NCBI RefSeq assembly: GCF_021869535.1
Contig: NW_026262690.1
Span: 61,884,995-61,948,994 of the forward strand
Source of the DNA: Mytilus californianus
Taxonomy: Eukaryota; Mollusca; Bivalvia; Mytilida; Mytilidae
Direction: 5' to 3'
DNA: 64,000 nt
Part shown: positions 13,256 through 24,180 of the stretch, piece after piece
Position numbering within the stretch: position 1 is the stretch's first letter
How the letters are laid out: every line of letters starts with the position of its first letter
The notes under the pieces: generated by a model
The model's database searches: none
Told to the model about the DNA's origin: nothing
What the model saw: the letters and a program-made list of their open reading frames with translations, nothing else
Translations under genes and position numbers: made by a program

Positions 13256-14826
13256 CATTTTTTTATGAGATTCCTTCATTCAAATCAGAATTTATCAATA
13301 ACTCCTATAGTGAGCTCTTTTAAGACTTAGACGTCATTGGAAAGCACGTCCATATCGAACTAAAGTGAGATATTTAAAAACTTGCACGGAAAATTAACAA
13401 TTGTAAAAGTCATAAATTCTAATACAAAGGTTCAAAAAGGACAATGAAAATAGCACTGCGTGCATCCGAAGCGGTCTTCTGCATTAACCTTCATCAGGAC
13501 CGCTTAAATCTTAACAGATGAAAGCCAAGGATATATATGTAAAACACGTTAGGAGCTTTTTGATCAAAATGACATAAAAAATAACCTAATGCATCTAAAG
13601 TCAACTTTACCTGACTATGATCACTATTAACTGTTAATTTAGTAAGAGTAAGTTTCATTATTGTTTACTCTAGAAAACTTTTGATAAGCTCACAAACTAC
13701 ATATATAGGATGTCTAAATATCTTTGTCGGTATGTATCTTTATTTCATTACAAGAAATTTACTTTCTAATAAAGTAATAAAACTATGTTAGGATAACGTT
13801 TCTATTTCCAATAACCATAAATTCTAAATGTGATTCACCTGGAAGGGCCAACCGATGCAATCTACTAATTTATCTGCTGCTAATGCAAGTAGCATCTTGC
13901 CGTGAAAATTCATGCTCAAGCGATAAGATTTGCAGGGTGTTTTTACATAAAGATTGTTTCATTATAAATGCGGAAGACTTTAGTTCATCGATATATATCA
14001 GCGGTATGATTATAGTATTGCTTGCTTTTCTAATTTGTGATTCTACTAATGCATAAAAAACATTAAAGATGAATAAAAATTCTTCGCCTCCATATGAAAA
14101 AGGTCCATCATAACAACCTAATGTCACTGAAATGTTAATGGACTAAAACATGCATGTAAAGGGAAAATGACCATTTACAATATTCATACCGTTTTACAAT
14201 TTTTTGTCTTCTACAAAACATTCAATCGTTTAACAAAGGCAACGGTTGTGATGCTTTTAATTTTCAAAAATGTATAAAAACGCAGCACAGGCAAAGAAGT
14301 ATAACTATAAAACTGCTGTAGTTATTGTATTTCAAAGAATCAAAATCGCAAAGTTTACAAAATTTAAAAGGAACTTTTAAAAAACGTCCGAAAAATATAG
14401 CTTTTTTTCTACAATTCTACAAGTATCCATAAAATCAAAAAGTTGTTTGTCTTTACACATAGTTATTGAAAACAGTGTTGCTAAAATATTGAATATGACA
14501 CGGTAAAATACATATCGTAAGATTTCGTGAGTGAATAGACAAAAATGTCATGAAATAATGGAATACGTGATATCATTATTGTCTTGAATTTGTTTAACCA
14601 GTCTATATACATGTTATTTGCAAATTTTATAGAATTTTACAGTACAGTTTTTTTTATGTTTAGAATAAGATGAATATTAAAGCTATACAATTTTTAATTA
14701 TAGGGGTCCACCAATATCTGGAACTGGCATCGTTTGACATCAAAGTAAACTGTCACAACTTTGTTTCATACCGTAAAACTCAACAAAGATACAAAGCTTA
14801 TAACTTGCTACGCCGGACATTTATTT
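13256..14826. other. No gene; one small hairpin
   Basis: AAGCGGTC (13,469-13,476) and GACCGCTT (13,498-13,505) form an 8-bp stem around 21 nt. On the minus strand that loop begins CTGATGA. Apart from this I see only AT-rich sequence. An 85-codon minus ORF at 13,870-14,127 is unrecognised. Confidence 0.5.
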
Positions 14827-14984
14827 AAGAAATGAATGCTCCTTTTTATAATTTTATTGGGGTGTAAAAGTGTTGAACGAAGCACATTTTGTATGAAGCG
14901 CAGAAGCGCTTTATTCTAAAAATGTGTGTACGATCAACACTTTTACACCTCCAAAAAAATTACAAAAAGAAGCATTCATTTCTT
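14827..14984. repeat. Long foldback (hairpin) element
   Basis: The left arm starts AAGAAATGAATGCTCCTTTT and the right arm ends AAAAGAAGCATTCATTTCTT; the arms are about 75 bp. The inner parts share GGTGTAAAAGTGTTGA against TCAACACTTTTACACC and the centre is AAGCGC..GCGCTT. The arms differ at scattered positions, so this is an old or imprecise foldback MITE. Confidence 0.9.
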
Positions 14985-16590
14985 ATAATTACATTTTTAT
15001 GCTAATAAGACTTTGAAAAAAAAAGTTTTTATCAAGTTTTTCTTGTATTTACCTGTGCACCTTTTTTGTGGAAGCACGTGTCATCACGAATGTAAGACGC
15101 GCGACTGTTGTTAGCCAATCAAACTAACGGATTCTCGTGAAATATACATGTAATGTAATTGTTTATTGTTGATAGTCGAGCAGTATGTCCCTTTCCTAAA
15201 CTTGTGGTACTACATCCTGTCGATGCTTAAAATTAAGCATTTCTCAAGGCCATTATTTACTTTCACTCATAATTTAGTTTTCCACTAAATATGTTCGGAG
15301 CTGTACATATTAATCTACTAATCTAGGAAAATATGATCAATTTACAATGTATCAGCTGCAACTAGACTTTGAAGTAGTTTTCAGTAACTGTGATTACACT
15401 CAGGTCGGTACCTCTCGTCTTTGTTTATTCTATATATCTTTGTTTATACCAATCTGATGAATGAAGTCCAATTTAATTGATTGAAGCATGCTTGCCTTCT
15501 GAAAGTCGGTGTCGTTCTGTAATAGTTTTTTTCCTTATTTGTTATTATGACTCTTAAAATTATATTGTTTCTGTCGCTTTTGGATTTTTCATTTTGATAT
15601 ACTTGAGTCTTTGAAATATTACCTGGTCTATGCCAGCGGGCAAATACAATACAGTGACCTACAGATGTGAAGGTCTCCGGTAAAATAATATCTGGTACAT
15701 CTCCATATTTTTATTTTTTGGTCTAGGAAAATGTTAAATCTACACATCTACTGTCGGATCCATGTAATCATAGCATGTGACAAATGCTGTCAAATGTGGT
15801 CAAAATCCCTTAACATGTAAATGGTACTGGGCATCGTTACAAGGCATACAATGTTGAAAAGTACAACGTCCCCCAAAGAAAACATTTTAATTATGAATGG
15901 AGGATATGTTCTACTTATATAAGCATGACCAGGAACTCAATTGAGTAGAAATAAAGATTTTGTGGTGTTCTAGCGTGCTGTTCTCGAGACGTAAATTAAA
16001 TTTTAAAATTAGCATTTAATCTGATCGTTTCTGATATTGCAAGAAACATATTTGTTGACAAACGAGTCAATAATGGAAACAATTACACATTTTAATTTGA
16101 TTACAAAATGGATCTTAGATTTCCATGATGATAAGGACCATATAAGATTCATTAGAAATGGTTGTACAAATAACAATATTAGTAGAAACACAATCTTCTG
16201 ATTAAAAGAGAAATTATTAATGGAAATTGGAAAAATATTGGTGGAGAAATCAGAAACCGTTACAAGAATTGAAGAACAGAACCCATAGTTCATTTACAAA
16301 TGCCTTTCATTAGATCTGTTATATTTGATGTAATGTTTGAAGAAAGGAAGATGTATTTGCTAGGTCTAATTGTAATATTCTTCAGTACCATACATTAGAA
16401 GGTATTACTAGTACATAAAACAGTTGTAAGATTTATCTGACTCTGCTTGTGATAACTATTACCTGTGTATGATACATAAACAAAATTGTTACTCAACCAA
16501 TATGTGTTGCTCTTGATGAAACATTTGCACTAAAACATATACACAAATATCATATATATGTTGAAATCAGATCGACGTCTTTTTCTCAAA
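14985..16590. other. No recognised gene
   Basis: AT-rich, with no supported feature. A 94-codon minus ORF at 16,009-16,293 is rich in hydrophobic residues but has no identifiable domain. Confidence 0.45.
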
Positions 16591-16692
16591 TCGAAGTCCA
16601 ATATTTCGTCATAATGAAGTTCTTTGTTTGAAGTTCTCTTTCACTTTCAAATCGACGTCCATTTCTTGTCTTGTCTAATCGATGTCCCTTTT
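16570..16692. repeat. Degenerate ATCGAYGTC-containing repeat cluster
   Basis: Four related motifs occur within about 120 bp: ATCGACGTCTTTTT, ATCGAAGTCCAAT, ATCGACGTCCATTT and ATCGATGTCCCTTT. This suggests a decayed minisatellite or a dispersed repeat. Function unknown. Confidence 0.45.
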
Positions 16693-16747
16693 CTGCACCT
16701 GACGGAATACCTGCACTTTTTATTTATGTATACTTAAGCTTTTTGTG

Positions 16748-17062
16748 CCTAGTTCACACGTACATTTAATTCGAATTGAATTCGAATCGAATGCGAATCG
16801 AATTCGCTAATCGCGTTCACACACTCTTCCTTTTTAATTCGAATTGATTCGAATTGGCTAATTCGCATTAACCAATTCGCATTAGAAATCCGTTTTTGTT
16901 GATACGAATTAAAAGTTAACGTCGTTCGGACAGTAAAGCAAATTTGACGCGTATTGCAATTCGAATTAGAATTAACGTTTGGACGTAAAACGATTCGAAT
17001 GCGAATTACACTAATTCGAATTATTTAATGCGAATCGAATTCGAATTACGTGTGAACGCAGC
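16748..17062. mobile_element. Foldback MITE packed with TTCGAA/GAATTC motifs
   Basis: The ends are inverted: AGTTCACACGTA on the left and TACGTGTGAACGC on the right. The interior is filled with variants of AATTCGAATTGAATTCGAAT and AATGCGAATTACACTAATTC in both orientations, so it can fold on itself in several registers. An internal GCGTTCACACACTC copies the end motif. It is non-coding. The class of the parent transposon is unknown. Confidence 0.75.
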
Positions 17063-17433
17063 ATTAATTCGTTGACCCGATATATTACATTGACAGAGAA
17101 ATAAAATATTACCAGCGAAAGCATTAGTCAAATATTGCCGGTACACAAAGTGAATAGAACACTAAAACCAAACGAAACTAAGTGTTCTAAATTTTTCCAG
17201 TTCATTTAATATGCTAACCAAATATTTCAATGACTCTATTTCACAAGAAGTGGGAGCGAAAAGGAAAACGTCATAACATATGACAACTCTACGACTGACA
17301 CTCTCCATCCGATAATCAATGGCTATACAGGACTAACACCACAAATAACATACCTCTTCTCAAATTCAGACCCAACAATCCTGGGTCTGCTTTGCGGTAA
17401 CAAATTATCAGATGGAAAATTTACGTCGTATAT

Positions 17434-17517
17434 GACACAAGTATATCTATTTATAGGTTTGAACGTTGTTTTCAATTTAGACTTGTATATATTTATTCAA
17501 ATAGATATACTTATGTC
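17434..17517. repeat. Fragment of the hammerhead-array unit inside a small inverted repeat
   Basis: Bases 17,453-17,492 (ATAGGTTTGAACGTTGTTTT, then CAATTTAGACTTGT) match the ~540-bp array unit found at 34,985-39,090. They are flanked by inverted 19-mers, GACACAAGTATATCTATTT at 17,434 and AAATAGATATACTTATGTC ending at 17,517, matching at 18 of 19 positions. The fragment therefore forms the loop of a hairpin. Confidence 0.75.
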
Positions 17518-18919
17518 CTTGGAACATTTCGTGTGCTATTAAATTAACTTTAAGTCTCCTATTTCCTGGACAATCGCATCTTCTTTTCGTTTTAGTAACT
17601 CTAGAATAATTATTGCTTGGATTAAAATGCATCGAAAGAATGCGGTTTGAAAATGTATTCGTGTTTTTCTACTGATACTTTTTAATTTGAGTAAATACCT
17701 TTTACCCTGCTTTAACTATCACGCAGATCATTGCTATTTTTTTAACATTGCATTTATCGTCACCTTCTCCGTTAAGGAAACGTAAAAATCCGTGTCGCCA
17801 TATTTAATGTGAAAACAGTCTTTTAGAAAGTCAATGCACATCTTCGTTATTGTTTACTGCACATTAGTTTGACGATTGCCATATTTCTAGCGTATTTTAT
17901 TAGCTATTTTAATTTCCTGTCCACCTTAAGACAGCATAATAACCAGATATTCCACTGTTTAATATCAGACTTAATAGTTGGTACTTGCCAACAAAAGACA
18001 TTTGCTTTTCTCTAATGTTTCCTGGTAGAATGCTTTTCCTGGAGTTCTTTAGTTTATTCTGTCATTGAAGAATACAATAAATAGGCCATTTGTTAGCCAT
18101 AATTTCAAATTTAATTGGACATCCACCTGTGAAAACCTGACTTTATACCTTCTTAAATTCAATATAATTGATAAATTAGAATAGGGCGTTAGGATAGCAT
18201 GGTTACTTTAGACTAAATTGTTTTATCGAGCTATGGTGCATTTTTTACAAGTAATAACTATTTACTCAGAGCAAAATGAAATATTATGGCATTCAGTCTC
18301 CTTCACTTAAGATAAAGTTCATATGGTAAAAAAAGAATTTACACTTTATGTATGATTTTTAATCAAAAACATTCGTTTCCTTTTTTTTCTGTGTGGAGTG
18401 GGGTTCGTAATTATTTTACCGAAAAGAACACGCAACTCTTGAAATCAAAGAGATCGTTACAATAAAATCAAATTGACTCTAAACATCAAAATCATACTGC
18501 AGATTTTGTAAAATTATGATAATTCGACATTTTAATGTAAATTATTTCAACATGCAACAGAGTAAGGGAACAAGAGGAACAATTAAACATAAGGAGAAGA
18601 CTATAGGCAATTAGTTTAGATTATTCTTTACGCTCAACTCGAAACTTATTCTATCATTTTCATAAACAAAATCTACTAACAAAATTTACTATTCTTGTAT
18701 TTTGAATGGTACCAATTTTCGTAAATTATGATTTCAGAATATTAATATTGCAAGCGAATATATAATTAATTTTCTTTATATTTATTAACATTTTCAAAAT
18801 CTTGTAACTTATCTTTCACTGTGAAAAAATCATCTTGCGGCCGTAAACTTGAAGAGTCAAGTGGTTTTTGCCATAGAATTGTCAGTTCGTTTCCGATTTA
18901 TGAGTTGCCTTCAAACTAT
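17518..18919. other. No recognised feature
   Basis: AT-rich sequence. No gene, tandem repeat or recognisable mobile element. Confidence 0.45.
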
Positions 18920-19412
18920 TTTAACCCCACCACATTCTATATGTGCCTGTCCCAAGTCAGGAGCCTGTAATTGAGTGGTTGTCATTTATTGCTGTTTCTC
19001 AAATTTGTTTTTCGTTTATTGTTTTGTATAGTTTGTTCTTGTATTGTGCCGTTGCGCCACTGTCGCAGGTTAGGGGAAGGGTTTGGCGTCAACAAACTAG
19101 TTTAACCCCGCCACATTCGGTATAAACCTGTCCCAAGTCAAGAGCCTGTCATTCAGTGGTTGTCGTTTGTTGTTGCTATATATCATATTTGTTTTTCATC
19201 ATTATTTTGTACATAAATCAGTCCGTTAGTTTTCTCGTTTGCCGAGTGAATTGTTTTACATTTGTTATTTCTGGGCCTTTTATAGCTGACTATTCGGTAT
19301 GGGTTTTAATTATTGTTGAAGGCCGTACGGTGACCTATAGTTGTTAATGTCTGTGTCAGTTGGTCTCTTGTGGAGAGTTGTCTCATTGGCAATCATACCA
19401 CATCTCCTTTTT
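18920..19412 (-). repeat. M1 repeat with internal ~181-bp duplication
   Basis: Reverse-orientation copy ending GGCAATCATACCACATCTCC. The segment CCTGTCCCAAGTCAGGAGCC is present twice (near 18,947 and 19,128, as CAAGTCAAGAGCC in the second), each time followed by GTGGTTGTC and a TTTGTTTTTC stretch. The 3' half of the element is therefore partly tandemly duplicated. ORFs here (18,943-19,125 and 19,156-19,347) are incidental. Confidence 0.88.
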
Positions 19413-22400
19413 TTTATATTGACTATCCATTTGTTATCTTCCCCATCTCTATCGCAAAGGTTTAAAATCACACCAGTTCGTTATTTACGTTAATGACACT
19501 GCCAAAATAAAACCCCAACAGAACAGAAGACATACTTATCTTTGTTGCCCATAACAGCTGCTATGGTAACACCCTTACAGGACATGTGCTAATGTAAAAT
19601 CCTGGACATATAAGTTTTAAAATGACTAAACAGTTGGATCAGTGGCATTTCGACCACTTTTCTTGCGATTATCGTAAGAAAGGACACTAGTTTGTTTACC
19701 TCAGTAACTATTTACTGATTGAATAGTGTTTTGAAAACACCATTATTTTTTAATTATATATCAAGCGACGTCGTCATATGAGCGAAAACACATTGTCACA
19801 TTTTCATATGTATCGAGAAAAATGCATTAGAAGCTATGTTAAACACTTTAACGTTTGATGGATATCAGTACAAAATACCAAAGGACAAAGATGTGATCAC
19901 TTACAATTACGGCCTTCAATTATGAGCAAAACCTATTCCATATAGTAAGCTTTAAAATGTACTAACTAAAATCGCTTTTAGTATGCTGAACTTCTCTAAC
20001 CTACCTAATCACTTTATTGTACTTAGAGTAAAATAAAAACAACGTATGAGTTTTCATTTTTATTTATTTTTTTTATATATTTTTATTATTAACTAGTACG
20101 TTTTCTTGTGTACTTGCAACCACTAGGGTCCTTGCTAAATAGAGAGTTCTTTTTGGAAGGGAGATAATCTAATGTCATACGTTTTTCCACTTTAAAAGAC
20201 TGAATGTATTGGTATCTAGTTGATTAATTAAGCACACCCTTTCAATCTGCTGCAGTGAAAAAAAATGTATAAAAGCTTTTTAATTAAATAAACTGCTAGT
20301 GTCGTTTTATCAAATTCAATCAGTTTTGTGACTGAAGACATTCGTATGAATTATTTAGAATCAAACAAATGTAAATTCTCTTTAACCCTGAATAATAGCA
20401 AACAATGTGAGAAATCTCTTCCTAGTTTTGTGTAAGTCTATGTTTGAGAAATGTCATTGGTAGAAGAAATTGACAGTGTGTAAATTATCATCATCATCAT
20501 CATTATTTACAACTGTAGTTCATGATTCTTGCTAGATAAGTAAACTTGTAAACCCTTTGGAAAAGAAAGGATATTGGATGGTTTTAAATGAAACAACGAA
20601 CCCATGAAATATTACTTCGTATAGCCAATAGATCAAAGTATCAACTATGTATCATTATTCTTCTCGTAAATTTTTTCGCAGACAGAGAGTGAGTATTAAG
20701 TATTATAATATGATATCAAAATAATATTTAATGTATAGATTTTTATGTAAAATAAAATTACAATATTTTCAGATTTCCTTAAAACTAAATAGAAGAGCAC
20801 GTCTGTTGAGTCAAATATTACATCTTGATCGATATTACAATACTTTCTCCTTACAGTTTGGTACGCACTAGGGAGGTTACGAGTAAAACGATATTTTAAC
20901 GCAAGCAGACGAAAAATAAACATGATGGCGGAAATGGCAAATGCATTCTTAATGTAGGCAACAAAGCTGCAGGAATTAGCCGAAGGGTCACCATTGTTGC
21001 TGATATATTTGGTACTATATTATAAACCAGTTATTGCAATTATATTTTTTTGAACTGCTGGCAGTTAATCAGATTGCACTCGAGCTCGTGCAAAGATGTA
21101 CTGCTAGGGACATTATTCCTCAATATTAGTACAATACCCGTTAGTATGATATGAGCCGTTCATTTTACAATACGCTGAGCTTTATTTTATTGTATTTGTG
21201 CCAGATCAAAGTAGCAGCATCCTAACTTGGTTACAGCATCTTGATTTCGAATCGATCACTCTTATCTCTGATTCTTCCCTTTAAAGAAGAAGAACATTAC
21301 TAGTGTTTATTTTCATCTGAATATAGGCTGTGCAGTAATCCTGGTAACTCATCTATCTTTGACACACATATTTCGCAACGGTCGATAACTCATGGTAGCG
21401 TTTTTTTAAATTTTGGACGAAATAAATTAATCTTTATCAAAAAGAGGTCTTGTTTAATTAGCTACCTTATACATGCATTCATTTGTTCAATTATTTCCGT
21501 AACATTCTGATTAAGAGAAGCTCGTTTCAAATGACTTTAATGATACACTTTGTTTCACTGTTTATTCAAAATAAACTCAGACGCAGTTAAATATCACTAG
21601 ACTGTTATAAATTTTCACTGATTTTTTTCGGAAATTTCAAAAATCTTTCTGCCAAAAGTGGTATAAATATATTTTGAAATAATGTACATTATTTTTATAT
21701 GATTTAAATTCAAAACATATAAGAATCATTTAGCCAACGCAAAGTCACTCCAACTAATACCCACACTTACGTCACCAACCGATATGTTATCAGAATGAAA
21801 AAGAACGGAAATCTGAATCGTATAATCTGTGTTTTTTTTAATTTTTGTTGTGAATCTTTAGTGTAGGAGTTGTGTACGGAAACAAAAAATAAAGGATAAG
21901 TAGAGTGAAAATTAATATATTTATAATAGTATTGGTCACATGATGTAGTATCGGTCTAATGTTTGTTTACTATAAACACGTGTTTGAGTTTATATCATTT
22001 ATGATTGGATGTCATTTTCCCGCTTAATGTGTCGCTCATGAAAATCGTGATTAGCATGATTTAGTATTATTTAAAAAACTTGTTGATTGATTGGTGCTTG
22101 TTTAACGTACAGTGGCAACTATTTCATGCATGCCAATACACGCAGCAGATCGAAATTGTGTTTCCCTACCGCCCAACCCTATTTGGTTGATAATCGTTTA
22201 TGTGGGTAAATATTTATATAACATATAGTAATAATAATAATGATTAAAAGAATGAATCCTTCCTTTACAGATGCCGAACTGCTGTCAGACTCTCCTGGGT
22301 GAAGTGGGAAAGCATAAATATTTTTTCACAGTAACCTTTCCAATGTTGCAACCAATAGTACTAAAAAGAGGAATTGGGATACAAATTAAGCATCATAAAA

Positions 22401-24067
22401 TACATCCTTATTTTATGTCCATAATAAGACACATTAATTGGTGTCCTTTACTTAAGACAATTCCTAGGACATGCGATATGTTTGATAAACCAACTAAGGA
22501 CAATGTATGCACTTAGATTGACTTTTGACGCGTCCTAGTTCCAAGACTGATTCGATGAATAGGCCACTGGATTTGCAGTGCATGCCTGAGTCAAGTGAAT
22601 TGAGAATATATATTGTTTGTATTAAAATATATACAAAGTCTGCTACAACACTAGGCACACTTATCCTATACATGTGTTGTTTTATTTAATTAATGAATAT
22701 TATTCGTTTTCGCTTGTCGAATTAGAATATAAATACAAAAAATTTGGAGGTGAAAAAAAGAGATTTGGATGATATTCCTATGGACAAATTTTCCGCTGTA
22801 AAACATATCTCTACCTTAATTGGCTAAAACAAAAAATGTAGATGCAGATAACCACTATTCCTAGATTTTCGTACTGTCGAATTATATTTTTTTTTATTTG
22901 AAAATTATAAACCCTTTCTTTAAACATTGATGCCCTCGTAGACTATTATTACACTTTGTAAAATTAAGTGAAGATCAAAGAATGTATGTAGGCGTTTAAG
23001 GGCACTTTAAGTTGTATTCTAAAAACCGGCGGCGGCAAATATTGCACGAACGTAAACTTAAAAACCATTAAGAAGATGCTTAATTACTTGAATTGATTTA
23101 TTGGTTCTTTGTCCATTATAAAGTCCCAATATCGGTATAGATACAATTTTCTAGAAATGGTAAATATTTTTCTTCAGTAATCTACGACTGTTTAGCTAAA
23201 TATGCCGAAGCAATTCTCAAACATATCTGAAAGCATTTAACGATTTCTTTAATGGAAAAGTGACTTTTGTTGACAAAGTTAGTTAAGCTTGTTTGAAAAC
23301 AGATTCGGATGATTCTATAAAGAAACACAGTGTACAATGTCTTCATCAGTCCAATAGTTAGATAAACAAACAATATAATGGAGTATATCGACTGAGTTTA
23401 ACAAGACAAAGACAATTTATTATCTTGACATCTTCAGTACTTAGGACAGAATTCTAATGTTTGTCTTAGACTAATGGTGTAGGACAATAGTTTTTATTCA
23501 AAGATTATATGCCAAGAACCTTGACAGAAAATTAGAATAATTCTAAAACTCTCGGTAGAAATAACATATTGCTTGCTTTACTTGGTGTTTTATTTTCTGG
23601 TTTCATCTTGGTTTAGAAATATACGTGTAGAATTATCAATGTTATAAATTTATCAGTTTCAGGGACCTAAGGTTTAGATAGAAAATACAGTCTCTGTCCG
23701 AAAAATAAATTAAAAAAAATTGGTTTAAGCTATTAAAAATCGAAGCTAATGATATCTCGCTTATTAAATTAAGACAGTAAGAAATGTTTTAAAGTATATA
23801 TGATATTAGGGAAAACAATCTAAATGCATTATTACTTTATTGAGGACTAGGCCTATAGATGTCCATCTGGAGATGCATGAAACGAAAATTGTATGATCTA
23901 CATTTTCAAAAAGTCGCTTTTTTTCTAGAATTTATAGTGACATTTAGTATTTTCTAGAATAAGGCAATATGATTAGAAATGGGATCATGTTTTAAAAAAA
24001 AACATTATCAAGTCAATCATAAATGTAAAAAAGATGTAGAAATTAAAAAAAAGAACAGATAATAGAT
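19413..24067. other. AT-rich stretch, one M1 fragment
   Basis: 19,908-19,960 (TACGGCCTTCAATTATGAGC, then a CCATATAGTAAGC block) is a 50-bp internal fragment of M1 in plus orientation. 20,488-20,506 is a short (ATC)n. Otherwise nothing is recognised. An 81-codon ORF at 22,271-22,516 is unassigned. Confidence 0.5.
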
Positions 24068-24180
24068 ATAAAAAGATGTGGTATGAGTGCCAATGAGACA
24101 ACTCTCCATCCAAGTCAAAATTTATAAAAGTAAACCATTATAGATAAGTTTGTAAAGTCTGAGCTCATAGATTAAAAAAA
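24068..24180 (+). repeat. M1-type repeat, 5' fragment
   Basis: AAAGATGTGGTATGAGTGCC, then AATGAGACAACTCTCCATCC and an AAGTCAAAATTTATAAAAGT tail. This belongs to the GAGTGCC / CCATCCAAG subtype also seen (reversed) at 52,150-52,316. Confidence 0.85.

Noticed and set aside
13469..13505. Hammerhead-like CTGATGA inside an 8-bp hairpin on the minus strand
   Set aside because: The base after GAA is G (GAAG), so the A15.1-U16.1 pair fails, and no helix I partner fits downstream. It may be a decayed relative but the core is incomplete.
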